A stretch of 64,000 bases of DNA. It comes from Azorhizobium doebereinerae UFLA1-100 (GTDB lineage: Bacteria; Pseudomonadota; Alphaproteobacteria; Rhizobiales; Xanthobacteraceae). This document shows, in pieces, positions 8,636-17,725 of this stretch. The DNA is taken from assembly GCF_000473085.1 (NCBI RefSeq), contig NZ_AXBA01000015.1:62001-126000 (forward strand), read 5' to 3'. A model generated the notes under the pieces. The model saw nothing but the letters and a program-made list of their open reading frames with translations. It made no database searches and was not told the DNA's origin. How positions within the stretch are numbered: position 1 is the stretch's first letter; each line of letters opens with the position of its first letter. The translations under genes were made by a program, and so were the position numbers.

Positions 8636-9289
8636 ATGGCCCAGCCCTTCACCCTCGCCCATATCGGCTACATGCTCGATGGCCTGCTCTGGACGGTCAT
8701 CCTGTCCGCGCTGGCCTTCGCGCTCGGAGGCGTCGCCGCCTTCGGCGTCATGCTGCTGCGCATCTCGCGCTTCCGCGCGGTGCGGCTCGGCGCCTTCGTG
8801 GTGGTGCAGATCATCCAGGGCATCCCGCTGCTGGTGATCCTGTTCGCGGTCTATTTCGGTCTCGGCATCTTCGGCATCCAGGTGCCCCCGCTCGCCGCCG
8901 CGGGCATCGCCATGATGATCTATTCCGCCGCCTTCCTCGCCGAGATCTGGCGCGGCTGCGTGGAGGCGGTGCCGCGCACCCAGTTCGAGGCCGCCGAATG
9001 CCTCGCGCTGACCCGCTGGGAGGCGCTCACCAAGGTGATCCTGCCCCAGGCTTTGCGCCTCGCCACGCCGCCCACCGTGGGCTTCATGGTGCAGGTGGTG
9101 AAGAGCACCTCGCTCGCTTCCGTGGTGGGCTTCGTCGAGCTGACCCGCGCGGCCCAGATCATCAACAATTCCACCTTCCAGCCGTTCCTCGTGTTCGGGA
9201 TCGCCGGCGCGCTCTATTTCGCGGTGTGCTGGCCCCTGAGCGCCTGGAGCCGCGTGCTCGAAAGGAAGCTCCATGTCGGCCGTCATTGA
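8636..9289 (+). CDS. Polar amino acid ABC transporter permease, second subunit
   Basis: A 217-residue PAAT-family permease with the coupling loop QFEAAECLALTRWEALTKVI. The last 17 bases overlap the ATPase gene. A GGAG-type ribosome site precedes ATG 8636. Confidence 0.92.
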   Translation: MAQPFTLAHIGYMLDGLLWTVILSALAFALGGVAAFGVMLLRISRFRAVRLGAFVVVQIIQGIPLLVILFAVYFGLGIFGIQVPPLAAAGIAMMIYSAAFLAEIWRGCVEAVPRTQFEAAECLALTRWEALTKVILPQALRLATPPTVGFMVQVVKSTSLASVVGFVELTRAAQIINNSTFQPFLVFGIAGALYFAVCWPLSAWSRVLERKLHVGRH

Positions 9290-10001
9290 GCTGAAGGACG
9301 TTCACAAGAGCTTCGGCCTGGTGGAGGTGCTCAAGGGCGTCTCACTGAGCGTCGCGCGCGGCGAGGCCATCGCGGTCATCGGCCGTTCGGGGTCGGGCAA
9401 GTCCACGGCGCTGCGCTGCGTCAACCGGCTGGAGACCATCCAGTCCGGCGAGATCACCGTGTGCGGCCATCCGGTGCACGATCCCAGGCTCGACGTGCGC
9501 AAGCTGCGGCTGGACGTGGGCATCGTGTTCCAGAGCTACAACCTCTTCCCGCACCTGACGGTGGAAGAGAACATCATGCTCGCCCCGGTGACGGTGAAGA
9601 AGCTACGCAAGGCGCAGGCCCGGGACCTGACCGCCGAGGCCCTGGCGCGGGTTGGGCTGGCGGAGAAGGCGCAGGCCTATCCCGAGCAATTGTCCGGCGG
9701 ACAGCAGCAGCGCGTCGCCATAGCGCGCTCGCTCGCCATGCAACCGCAGGTGATGCTGTTCGACGAGGTGACCTCGGCGCTCGATCCGGAACTGACCGGC
9801 GAGGTGCTCCGCGTCATGGAGGATCTGGCCAAGGGCGGCATGACCATGCTGGTGGTGACCCACGAGATGGGCTTCGCCCGCCGGGTCGCCGACCGCATCG
9901 TCTACATGCACCAGGGGCGGGTGTGGGAGGTGGGCGACGGCACCATGCTCGCCAATCCGCAGACCCCGGAATTGCGCGCCTTCATGTCCCACGACCTCTG
10001 A
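9273..10001 (+). CDS. Polar amino acid ABC transporter ATPase (GlnQ/HisP family)
   Basis: A 242-residue ATPase without a TOBE domain, the usual size for GlnQ/HisP. Walker A is GRSGSGKST (about residues 37-45), the signature is LSGGQQQRVAIARSLAM, Walker B is VMLFDEVTSALDPEL and the H-loop is VTHEMGFAR. The Glu-Val in Walker B (DEVTSALDPEL) is typical of amino acid transporters. The start lies inside the permease gene; an AAAGGAAG ribosome site is visible. Confidence 0.94.
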   Translation: MSAVIELKDVHKSFGLVEVLKGVSLSVARGEAIAVIGRSGSGKSTALRCVNRLETIQSGEITVCGHPVHDPRLDVRKLRLDVGIVFQSYNLFPHLTVEENIMLAPVTVKKLRKAQARDLTAEALARVGLAEKAQAYPEQLSGGQQQRVAIARSLAMQPQVMLFDEVTSALDPELTGEVLRVMEDLAKGGMTMLVVTHEMGFARRVADRIVYMHQGRVWEVGDGTMLANPQTPELRAFMSHDL

Positions 10002-10084
10002 TCCGGCGCGTTCCGTTTTCGCGCACATGCGCAAACCCGGCGCAGACCGGGACCCAGGGAAGGTAAACAGAAGGAGGATATCCC

Positions 10085-10888
10085 ATGCGACTTTTGAAAT
10101 TCGGTGCCGTCGCTCTTGCCGCCGCAAGCCTCATGCTCGGCGTGGCGCCCGCCGCCCGGGCCGACCAGCTGGACGACATCCTGAAGGCCAAGAAGATCCG
10201 CGTCGCCGTGGTGCTCGGCACGCCGCTCTTCTCCTTCGCCGGGCCGGATCTGAAGCCCACCGGCTCGGACGTGGAAACCGCCCGCATGCTGGCCAAGGAC
10301 ATGGGCGTCGAGGTGGAATGGGTGGAAATCACCACCGCCGCCCGCGTGCCCACCATCCAGACCGGCAAGGCCGACATCCTGGTGGCCAGCCTCGGCATTA
10401 CCCCCGAACGCAAGAAGGTGGTGGACTTCTCCATCCCCTACGCCACGCTGGACATCATCGTCGCCGCGCCCGAAGGCGCGGCCATCAAGGATTATGCGGA
10501 CCTGACCGGCAAGCGCGTCGGCCTCACCCGCGCCACGGTGAACGACCAACTCGTGACCGCCAATGCCAAGGGCGCGGAGATCGTCCGCTTCGAGGACGAT
10601 GCGACGCTGATCTCGGCGGCGGTGTCGGGGCAGGTGGACATCGTCTCCACCCAGCCGCCGCTGGTGGCGCTGATGAACGAGAAGCGCCCCGACCGCCCGC
10701 TCAAGACCAAGTTCGTCATGCGCGAGCTGAACCTGGGCATCGCCCTGCCGCAGGGCGAGCCGAAGCTGAAGGCCTGGCTCGACGACTGGATCCGCAAGAA
10801 CATGGCGAACGGTGCTCTGCCGACCATGTTCGCCAAGTTCCACGGCCGCGAACTGCCGAAGGACCTGGCCGACCGCGTGGTGAACTGA
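10085..10888 (+). CDS. Polar amino acid ABC transporter substrate-binding protein
   Basis: A 267-residue periplasmic binding protein of the SBP_bac_3 family. It has a Sec signal peptide of about 26 residues ending near AARADQ. The mature start DDILKAKKIRVAV is typical of the family. An AGAAGGAGG ribosome site precedes ATG 10085. The gap of 83 nt after the ATPase may hold a processing site that raises expression of the binding protein. A strong hairpin follows at 10905. Confidence 0.93.
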   Translation: MRLLKFGAVALAAASLMLGVAPAARADQLDDILKAKKIRVAVVLGTPLFSFAGPDLKPTGSDVETARMLAKDMGVEVEWVEITTAARVPTIQTGKADILVASLGITPERKKVVDFSIPYATLDIIVAAPEGAAIKDYADLTGKRVGLTRATVNDQLVTANAKGAEIVRFEDDATLISAAVSGQVDIVSTQPPLVALMNEKRPDRPLKTKFVMRELNLGIALPQGEPKLKAWLDDWIRKNMANGALPTMFAKFHGRELPKDLADRVVN

Positions 10889-10904
10889 ACGCCCAGAACA
10901 ATGC

Positions 10905-10940
10905 GCGGCTCCGGGCTCGGCCCGGAGCCGCCGTCTCTTT
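10905..10940 (+). terminator. Probable rho-independent terminator of the amino acid importer operon
   Basis: A 12-bp perfect GC-rich stem with loop TCG (10905-10931) is followed by CGTCTCTTT. It lies 17 nt after the binding-protein stop and ends the operon 7182-10888. Confidence 0.7.
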
Positions 10941-11032
10941 GACGGGGGCTTCTTCAAAAATACATCGAACCATGTCGGAATGCCGCTCGGCCGTGCGTCC
11001 TCCGTGACGTAAGCCCAGCAGGGAGGAAGCCC

Positions 11033-11824
11033 ATGTCGCCGACCCATGGCAGGTTCGCCTGGTACCAACTCGCCACCACCGACACGCAAGCCGCCGGCAC
11101 CTTCTATGAGACCGTGGTCGGATGGACCGGCCGCGACGCCGGCGTCGGCGACCTGTCCTACACCCTGCTGGCCGCGAAGGGCGTCGACGTGGGCGGCATG
11201 ATGACCCTCTCGGCGGAGCTGGCGCAGGCCGGCGTGCCGCCGCACTGGATGGGGTATGTGGAGGTGGACGACGTGGATGCCTCCACCGCGAAGGCCGCCT
11301 CCCTCGGCGCCACGATCCACGCCGAGGCCCACGATATTCCCGACGTCGGCCGCTTCGCGGTCCTCGCCGATCCGCAGGGCGCCGTCTTCGCGCTGATCCG
11401 CTGGTTCGACGGCAAGGGGCCGCCGGTGACCGCGCCCGGAACCATGGGCGCGGTGGGCTGGCACGAACTGATGGCGACCGACTGGCAGGCCGTCTTCCCC
11501 TTCTATGCGGAGCTGTTCGGCTGGACCAAGGGCGAGGCGATGGACATGGGCCCCATGGGCACCTACCAGCTCTTCAACCATGACGGCCAGTCCATCGGCG
11601 GCATGTTCACCAAGCCGCCGGCGGTGCCGGCGCCATTCTGGCTCTTTTACGCGCAGGTGCCCGCCATCGATGCGGCGGTCAAGGCCATCACGGCCGCCGG
11701 CGGCGCCATCATGACCGGGCCTACGGAAGTCCCCGGCGGCGCCTGGATCGTCCAGGCGAGGGACCCGCAGGGCGCGATGTTCGCCGTGGTCGCGCCGCCG
11801 GCCGGTGCCGGCTGCGCCGCCTGA
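11033..11824 (+). CDS. VOC family protein with two glyoxalase/bleomycin-resistance-like domains
   Basis: A 263-residue cytosolic protein made of two VOC modules (about residues 1-125 and 135-260), each beginning with a FYE/FYA motif (GTFYETVVGW; FPFYAELFGW). Such two-domain proteins can bind metals or toxic or aromatic ligands; the actual activity is unknown. A GGGAGG ribosome site precedes ATG 11033. It is a single-gene unit between the amino acid importer and the convergent monooxygenase gene, whose stop lies only 6 nt away. Confidence 0.85.
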   Translation: MSPTHGRFAWYQLATTDTQAAGTFYETVVGWTGRDAGVGDLSYTLLAAKGVDVGGMMTLSAELAQAGVPPHWMGYVEVDDVDASTAKAASLGATIHAEAHDIPDVGRFAVLADPQGAVFALIRWFDGKGPPVTAPGTMGAVGWHELMATDWQAVFPFYAELFGWTKGEAMDMGPMGTYQLFNHDGQSIGGMFTKPPAVPAPFWLFYAQVPAIDAAVKAITAAGGAIMTGPTEVPGGAWIVQARDPQGAMFAVVAPPAGAGCAA

Positions 11825-11830
11825 ACCGGC

Positions 11831-13138
11831 TCAGGCCGCCGCGAAATTCGGGTTGGCGGGACGCGCCAGCCCGAGATGATCGCGTAGCGTGGTGCCGGCA
11901 TAGTCGGTGCGGAACAGCCCGCGCTGTTGGAGGATCGGCACCACGAGGTCGACGAAATCCTCGAATCCCTGGTGGAAATAGGGCGGCATCACGTTGAAGC
12001 CGTCCGCCGCCCCGGTCTCGAACCAGTCCTGCAACGTGTCGGCGATGCTTTCCGCCGAGCCGCACAGCACCCAGTGGCCGCGCGCGGCGGCGACCAGATT
12101 GTAGAGATCGCGCAGCGTCATCTGCTCGCGCCGGGCCTTGGCCAGCATCACCCCGGTGAAGGAATGATAGGTGTCGGCCTTCGGCAGTTCCGGGATCGGG
12201 CCGTCGAGCTCATAGGCGCTCATGTCCACGCCGAAGCGCTCCGACAGCATGCCGAGGGCGTTGCTGGAATTCACATGGCTCATCAGCGCGTTGAGCTTGT
12301 CCCGCGCCTCCCGGTCGGTACGGCCCACCACCGGCATCACGCCCGGCAGCACGCAGACGTCCTCCGGGCGGCGGCCGAGCGCAGGCAGGCGGGCTTTCAG
12401 CGCCGCATAGCCGGCGCGGGCCTCGTCGATGTCCTGCACCACGGCGAACACCAGATCGGCGGTGCGGGCGGCCAACTGCTGGCCGGGCTCCGAGCCGCCG
12501 GCCTGCGAGATGACCGGATGACCCTGCGGCGCGCGGCCGATGTTGATCGGCCCCTTCACCTTGAAGAAGGCGCCCTCATGGTCGAGCGGCTTGACCTTGG
12601 CGGGATCGATATAGCGGCCGGAGGCGCGGTCGGCGACGATGGCATCGTCCGCCCAGCAGTCCCACAGCCCCTTCACCACGTCGAGGAACTCGCCGGCGAT
12701 CTCATAGCGCCGGGCATGGTCGGGGTGCAGCGTGCCGAAATTGGCCGCGGCGGCCGGGGCGGCGGTGGTCACCGCGTTCCAGGCGGCGCGGCCGTGGCTG
12801 ATATGGTCGAGCGAGGCGAAGGCCCGGGCCACGGTGAACGGGTCCGAATAGGTGGTGGAGACGGTGGCGCCGAGCCCGATGCGGCTCGTCGCCCGCGCCA
12901 CCGCCGAGAGAAGGGTCAGCGGTTCGAGCCGGGCGGTGTAGGAGGGGTGGGCGGCGGGGTCGGCATTCAGGTTGTCGCCCATGAAGATCAGGTCGAACTT
13001 GCCGCGCTCGGCGGTGCGGGCGATCTCGCATACCGCGTCGATGTCCTGGAAGCTGTCCACGGCGCCGGGCATGCGCCAGCCCGCGATGTGGCTGCCCGTG
13101 CCGAGGAGGAACAGGCCGAGATGCATCTGCCGCGTCAT
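11831..13138 (-). CDS. LLM-class flavin-dependent monooxygenase, NtaA/SnaA/DszA family
   Basis: A 435-residue bacterial-luciferase-like monooxygenase that would use reduced flavin from a separate reductase to oxidise a C-N or C-S substrate. The N-terminus MTRQMHLGLFLLGTG, the GRAAWNAVT segment and the QAGGSEPGQ segment are typical of the NtaA/DszA branch. The frame is open upstream, but ATG 13138 gives the family N-terminus. It is the last gene of the minus-strand operon with an NMT1-type importer, which suggests it attacks the imported compound. No flavin reductase gene is in the window. The substrate is unknown. Confidence 0.9.
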   Translation of the reverse strand: MTRQMHLGLFLLGTGSHIAGWRMPGAVDSFQDIDAVCEIARTAERGKFDLIFMGDNLNADPAAHPSYTARLEPLTLLSAVARATSRIGLGATVSTTYSDPFTVARAFASLDHISHGRAAWNAVTTAAPAAAANFGTLHPDHARRYEIAGEFLDVVKGLWDCWADDAIVADRASGRYIDPAKVKPLDHEGAFFKVKGPINIGRAPQGHPVISQAGGSEPGQQLAARTADLVFAVVQDIDEARAGYAALKARLPALGRRPEDVCVLPGVMPVVGRTDREARDKLNALMSHVNSSNALGMLSERFGVDMSAYELDGPIPELPKADTYHSFTGVMLAKARREQMTLRDLYNLVAAARGHWVLCGSAESIADTLQDWFETGAADGFNVMPPYFHQGFEDFVDLVVPILQQRGLFRTDYAGTTLRDHLGLARPANPNFAAA

Positions 13139-13142
13139 GGGA

Positions 13143-13922
13143 TCACTTCCAGAAGATGATGCGCCGTTCGGCGAAGCCGACGAGGCCGAAGAAGGCGAGG
13201 CTGGCGGCGGAGGCGACAAAGATGGCGCCCCACACCTGGACGAAATCGATCTGCAGCACCGCCTGGTAGATCACCCAGCCGAGCCCGCCATAGGCGCCCA
13301 GCATCTCGGTGACGATGGCGACGATGATCGCCCGCACGGTGGAGACCCTGAGGCCCGCCGCCATCAGCGGCAGCGCGGTCGGCAGGCGCAGCCGCCACAA
13401 GATGGCGAGCCGCCCGGCGCCGAAGCTGCGCAGCAGGTCGACGGAGCGCCGGTCCACCCGGTCGAAGCCGGCCAAGGTGGAGAGGAAGACGGTGAAGCTC
13501 ACCGCCAGCGCCACCATGACGAACTTGGACGGCATGCCGATGCCGAACCACAGCAGGATCAACGGCGAATAGGCCACCACCGGCACGGAATTGATCGCGG
13601 TGGCCGCCGGCAGCAGCACCGCGCGCGTGGGCGGGACGAGGGTGATGACGACGGCGAGCGTGACGCCGATCAGCGCGCCGATCACATAGCCGACCACGGC
13701 CTCGGTGAGGGTGAAGCCGGCGGCGGTGAACAGGATCGACCGCTTGGCATAGATGCTGGCAAGAATGTCGCTCACCGCCGGCAGCGTATAGGACGGCAGA
13801 TGGAAGCCGCGCGCGATCCCTTCCCAGGCCAGCACGAACAGCACGATGCCGAGCACGCCGCGCTGGAGCGCGCACCCGCCGGCGCGCGGGGCGGCGGCGA
13901 TCACCTCTGGAGCGGCGCTCAT
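13143..13922 (-). CDS. ABC transporter permease (SsuC/TauC/ThiX family)
   Basis: A 259-residue permease of the nitrate/sulfonate/pyrimidine-precursor importers. The start overlaps the stop of the upstream permease (13919-13922, ATGA). The coupling loop contains LLRSFGAGRLAILWRLRLPT. A long upstream open frame is only a shadow of the neighbouring permease. It forms a heterodimer with the product of 13919-14734. Confidence 0.9.
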   Translation of the reverse strand: MSAAPEVIAAAPRAGGCALQRGVLGIVLFVLAWEGIARGFHLPSYTLPAVSDILASIYAKRSILFTAAGFTLTEAVVGYVIGALIGVTLAVVITLVPPTRAVLLPAATAINSVPVVAYSPLILLWFGIGMPSKFVMVALAVSFTVFLSTLAGFDRVDRRSVDLLRSFGAGRLAILWRLRLPTALPLMAAGLRVSTVRAIIVAIVTEMLGAYGGLGWVIYQAVLQIDFVQVWGAIFVASAASLAFFGLVGFAERRIIFWK

Positions 13923-14734
13923 TGTTCCGCCCCCCAGAAGACGAGGACGCGCTCGGCCCCGGCCACGGCGGCATAGAAGCCCGTGCCCAGAAGGGCGGAG
14001 ACCAGCAGGGTGGCCCAGATGCTCACCACATTCTCCGTATACATGCCCTGCAGCAGCAGGACGCCGAGCCCGACCGTGTCGCCGAACCACTCGCCCACGA
14101 TCGCGCCCACCAGGGCCAGCGAGGAGGCGAGGCGCAGCGCCACGAAGATCTGCGGCAGAGCGGTGGGAAACTGCAGGCGCGTCATGAGCTGGAGCGGGCT
14201 GGCGCCGAACGAGCGCAGCAGCGCTTCCTGGCGCGGGTCCACGCTTTCCAGCCCCAGCAGGGTGTTCACCGTCACCGGGAAGAAGGTGAGGTAGAAGGCG
14301 ATGGCCGCCTTGGCGAACAGCGTGTTGCCGAACCACAGCACCACCAGCGCGCCGAAGGCGATGACCGGAATGGTCTGCGACACGATGAACAGCGGGAAGA
14401 CCAGCTCCCGCAACGCGCGGGCGCGGAAGAACAGGAGGCCCATGCCGATGCCGAACAGGGCACCGGAGGCAAAGCCGATCAGCGTCTCGCTCAGGGTGCG
14501 CAGGAAGCCCTGGATGTAGGGCGCCGGCGTCTGCACCAGCGCGGCGAGGATGACCGTCGGGCGCGGCAGGTAGTAGGGGCGGATGCCGAACAGCACCACC
14601 AGGGCCTCCCAGGCGGCGAACACCGCCAGGAGGATGGCGAGCCCGCGCGCCAGACGGCCCAGGGGGCCGAGCAGGCGCAGCGCGGCGGAACCACCCGGCG
14701 TAACCGCCGGGTGGGTGAGGGGGGATGCGCTCAC
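13919..14734 (-). CDS. ABC transporter permease (SsuC/TauC/ThiX family), first subunit
   Basis: A 271-residue permease with six predicted helices and the coupling loop LLRSFGASPLQLMTRLQFPT. Its start overlaps the stop of the binding-protein gene (14731-14734), so binding protein, permease and permease are translationally chained. Two different permease subunits are typical for ThiXY-like and hydroxymethylpyrimidine importers and less so for homodimeric SsuC. Confidence 0.9.
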   Translation of the reverse strand: MSASPLTHPAVTPGGSAALRLLGPLGRLARGLAILLAVFAAWEALVVLFGIRPYYLPRPTVILAALVQTPAPYIQGFLRTLSETLIGFASGALFGIGMGLLFFRARALRELVFPLFIVSQTIPVIAFGALVVLWFGNTLFAKAAIAFYLTFFPVTVNTLLGLESVDPRQEALLRSFGASPLQLMTRLQFPTALPQIFVALRLASSLALVGAIVGEWFGDTVGLGVLLLQGMYTENVVSIWATLLVSALLGTGFYAAVAGAERVLVFWGAEQ

Positions 14735-15747
14735 GGCTTGCGATCCGCCAGCGGAATGGCTTCCAGGAAGCTGGTGTTGAAGGTGGCGGCGAGGTCCACC
14801 GGCTTGGAGATCACCTTGGCGTCCACGAACAACTGCTGGGTGACCTTCACCGCGTCCATGTCGATCCAGAACAGGCCTTTCTCAGGCACCTTGCCGGCCA
14901 CCATCAGCTTCTTGGCCTCGGCCAGCTGGAATTCCTGGTGGGCGCGGTCCAGGGTCGGGGCGATGGCCATCACGGTGTCCACGGCGCCCTTGGGATCGTT
15001 GAAGGCGTCCTTCCAGCCCTTCATGGAAGCACGCAGGAAGGCCTTCACCAGCTCGGGCTTCTCCTTCGCGGTGGTCTCGGAGACGATCAGCGTGTCACGC
15101 GGGAAGGTGATGCCGCTGTCCTCGGCGACGAAGGTGCGCAACTTCTCTTCGCCCATGCGGGTTTTGATCGTGTAGTACTCATTGTAGCGGGTGGCGGTGA
15201 TGACATCGACCTGGCCGTCGACGAACGGCGTCACGCTGACCTGCTGCGGCTGGATGGTGACGAGCGCGGGGTCGATGCCGTTCTTGGCCAGGATGGCGTT
15301 GAGGACGTGGTTGGCGCCGGTGAACCAGGTGGTGACCGTCTTGCCCTTGAAGTCCTGGATGGTCTTGATCGGGCCGTCGGCGCGGGCGACGAACACGAAC
15401 GGCGTCATCTGGTGGGCGATGCCGATGCAGACGATGGGCAGGTTCTTGTCGCGGGCGGCGAACACGCTGTCGAGCCCGCCCGACAGGCCGAAAGTGTCGG
15501 CGCCGGTGGCCACCAGATTTTCCGCCAGAAGGTTCGGGCCGCCCGGATTGATGGTGAGGTCGATGCCCTCGTCCTTGTAATAGCCCTTGGCGGCGGCGAC
15601 GTAGAAGCCGGCGAACTGGGTTTGCGGCAGCCACTTCAGGCGCAGCGTCGCCTTGGTGAGGTCGGCGGCGGGCGCCGCGGTGACCGCGCCGCCGAGCAGC
15701 GCCACGCCGGCGGCGAGCGCTGCAAGCACATTACGTCTGTTGGTCAT
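14731..15747 (-). CDS. ABC transporter substrate-binding protein, NMT1/THI5-like
   Basis: A 338-residue exported binding protein with a signal peptide of about 27 residues (after MTNRRNVLAAL). The mature start LRLKWLPQTQFAGFYVAAAK is typical of NMT1/THI5-like receptors, which bind pyrimidine thiamine precursors, N-formylated pyrimidines, riboflavin or aromatic sulfonates. It belongs with the permeases below 14734 and the ATPase at 16569. A heterocyclic or amide ligand fits the downstream enzymes but is not proven. Confidence 0.9.
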   Translation of the reverse strand: MTNRRNVLAALAAGVALLGGAVTAAPAADLTKATLRLKWLPQTQFAGFYVAAAKGYYKDEGIDLTINPGGPNLLAENLVATGADTFGLSGGLDSVFAARDKNLPIVCIGIAHQMTPFVFVARADGPIKTIQDFKGKTVTTWFTGANHVLNAILAKNGIDPALVTIQPQQVSVTPFVDGQVDVITATRYNEYYTIKTRMGEEKLRTFVAEDSGITFPRDTLIVSETTAKEKPELVKAFLRASMKGWKDAFNDPKGAVDTVMAIAPTLDRAHQEFQLAEAKKLMVAGKVPEKGLFWIDMDAVKVTQQLFVDAKVISKPVDLAATFNTSFLEAIPLADRKP

Positions 15748-15783
15748 CAGCTGTGTCTCCGGAAGGAAGGCGGGTTGGTGTTC

Positions 15784-16572
15784 TTATTGGCGGTAGGAGG
15801 GGTCTTCGCGGTCGAGCTGTCGCATCAGAGCGGGCCATTCCCGCTCGCCGGCGATGAGGATGTCGCCATGCTGCTCCCAGAACTGCCGGGCGGCGCGCTC
15901 ATTGACCTCGTGCGGCGGGATGACCAGCTTCACGCCTGAGGCGCAGGCCGCCTGCATGGCCAGCTGGATCTTCGCCGCCCGCTCGAAATAATACAGCAGC
16001 ATGAAGGCCTCGCCCGGCGTGCGGCCGACGGTGAGGATGCCGTGGTTGCGCATCAGCATCACCTTGTGCGCGCCGAGGTCGCGCACGAGCCGCTCCTGCT
16101 CGTCGAGGTCGATGGCGACGCCCTCGTAATCGTGGAACGCCTGCCGGTTGTAGAAGCGCATGGCGAACTGGCTGAGCGGCAGCAGGCCTTCTTCCTGGCC
16201 CGAGACGGCGACGCTGGCGTCCGAATGGGTATGCAGCACGCAGGCGGCGTCGTGGCTGGTCTTGTGGATCGCCGCATGGATCACGAAGGCGGCGAGGTTC
16301 ACCTCATAGGGGGTGTCCTGGAGCTTGCGCCCCTCGGTATCGATCTTCACCAGGCTGGAAGCGGTGATCTCGCTGAACAGCAGGCCGTAGGGATTGATGA
16401 GGAACTGGCCCTCATGGCCGGGCACGCGGGCGGAGATGTGGTTGTAGATCAAATCGTCGAGGCCGAGCCTGGCCACCATGCGGTAGCAGGCGGCGAGCTT
16501 GACCCGCACGTCCCATTCGGCGGCGTCCATGCCGGCGGGAATGGCAGGAGTTGCAAGGCTTTGGGCGGTCAC
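15784..16572 (-). CDS. Class II aldolase/adducin domain protein
   Basis: A 262-residue protein of the zinc-dependent class II aldolase/adducin fold. Visible metal ligands are the HTH motif (VLHTHSDASV) and a later His in MRNHGILTVG. Members include fuculose-phosphate aldolase and several decarboxylase- or hydrolase-like proteins. The start overlaps the ATPase stop (16569-16572). Its presence inside the importer operon suggests a catabolic role on the imported compound, but the reaction is unknown. Confidence 0.85.
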   Translation of the reverse strand: MTAQSLATPAIPAGMDAAEWDVRVKLAACYRMVARLGLDDLIYNHISARVPGHEGQFLINPYGLLFSEITASSLVKIDTEGRKLQDTPYEVNLAAFVIHAAIHKTSHDAACVLHTHSDASVAVSGQEEGLLPLSQFAMRFYNRQAFHDYEGVAIDLDEQERLVRDLGAHKVMLMRNHGILTVGRTPGEAFMLLYYFERAAKIQLAMQAACASGVKLVIPPHEVNERAARQFWEQHGDILIAGEREWPALMRQLDREDPSYRQ

Positions 16573-17468
16573 GGCTGAACCTCTGGCATGGCGTCGGTTT
16601 GCGGGGCGGCGGCGCCGGAGGCGAGGAAGGACTTCATGGCCTCTTCCTCGATGGCCTCCAGCACGATGCGCTTGAGGCGGATGAATTCGGGCGAGGTGAC
16701 CAGCTCGGCCGAGCGCGGGCGCGGCAGGTCCACCTTCAACTCCAGCTTCACGCGGCCGGGGCGGGCGGACATGACGATCACCCGGTCGCCCAGGAACAGC
16801 GCCTCGTCCACGTCGTGGGTGATGAACAGGATGGTGCGCTTATGCTGGCGCCACACGTCCAGCAGCCAGCGCTGCATCATGGTGCGGGTGAGGGCGTCGA
16901 GCGCGCCGAACGGCTCGTCCAGCAGCATCAGCTCGCGCTTGAACATGAAGGTGCGCATCAGCGCCACGCGCTGGCGCATGCCGCCGGAAAGCTGGTGGGG
17001 ATACTGGTCGCCGAAGCCGGCGAGGCCGAACTCGGGCAGCATGTCGCGCGCCTCGGCGCGGGACGCCTTGCGGGAGCGGCCCTCGATTTCCATGGCGATG
17101 ACCGCATTGTCGATCACCGTGCGCCAGGGCAGCAGCAGGTCGCGCTGCGGCATGAAGGACACCTTGCCCAGCAGCTCATGGGCATGGCAGCCCTTGCCCT
17201 CGAACCGCAGGATGGAGCCGGCGTCGGGCTCTTCCAGGCCGGCGACGATGTTGAACAGGGTGCTCTTGCCGCAGCCCGAGGGACCGACCACGGTGACGAA
17301 CTCGCCCGGCGCGATGGAGGCGTCGAACCCGCTGACCGCGGTCACCGACCCGAACCGCTTCGACAGGCCCTTCATCTCCAGCAGGTAGGGCCCCGCCGGT
17401 GCCGATGATGCGGAGGCGGCATCCGGGGCCGCCGCGAGGCGCGCCAGGCCGCTGTGTCCAATGGTCAA
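16569..17468 (-). CDS. ABC transporter ATPase (SsuB/TauB/ThiZ family)
   Basis: A 299-residue ATPase, first gene of the minus-strand operon. Walker A is VGPSGCGKST (about residues 61-70), the signature is LSGGMRQRVALMRTF, Walker B is ELMLLDEPFGALDAL and the H-loop is ITHDVDEAL. About 25 extra residues, Ala- and Ser-rich, precede the usual N-terminus, so translation could begin further in. A TGTATA-containing repeat lies 17 nt upstream of the start and may be its operator. Confidence 0.92.
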   Translation of the reverse strand: MTIGHSGLARLAAAPDAASASSAPAGPYLLEMKGLSKRFGSVTAVSGFDASIAPGEFVTVVGPSGCGKSTLFNIVAGLEEPDAGSILRFEGKGCHAHELLGKVSFMPQRDLLLPWRTVIDNAVIAMEIEGRSRKASRAEARDMLPEFGLAGFGDQYPHQLSGGMRQRVALMRTFMFKRELMLLDEPFGALDALTRTMMQRWLLDVWRQHKRTILFITHDVDEALFLGDRVIVMSARPGRVKLELKVDLPRPRSAELVTSPEFIRLKRIVLEAIEEEAMKSFLASGAAAPQTDAMPEVQP

Positions 17469-17484
17469 ACGGAATCCTTCCCAG

Positions 17485-17498
17485 CATGTATAATCAGA
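17485..17498. promoter_or_regulatory. Candidate GntR operator 1 (CATGTATAATCAGA)
   Basis: This 14-mer matches the one at 17693-17706 in 12 of 14 positions. It lies just ahead of the minus-strand importer operon, while the other copy lies just ahead of the GntR gene. Paired copies at divergent promoters suggest that the regulator at 17726 binds both. Confidence 0.5.
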
Positions 17499-17692
17499 GC
17501 CGGATTCAGCATGCGCTGAAGGCGGGTATGGTTCGCTATGAAAAGCAATCGACGTGCCAATCGGGACGACAACCGGGCCTCATCGTCCTCCGGCGCCTGC
17601 CCGAGCGCGACGCAACGTCTGGCGCGGCGGGCGGCCCGCGACTTGCAACGTTCCGAACACGAAGCGGCCGGACTGCGAACCGGATCGCGTGT

Positions 17693-17706
17693 CATGTATA
17701 CTGAGA
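17693..17706. promoter_or_regulatory. Candidate GntR operator 2 (CATGTATACTGAGA)
   Basis: The second copy of the repeat, 20 nt upstream of the GntR start codon. It contains the palindrome GTATAC. Its position fits autorepression. Confidence 0.5.
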
Positions 17707-17725
17707 ATGGGATCTAGGTGCGCGT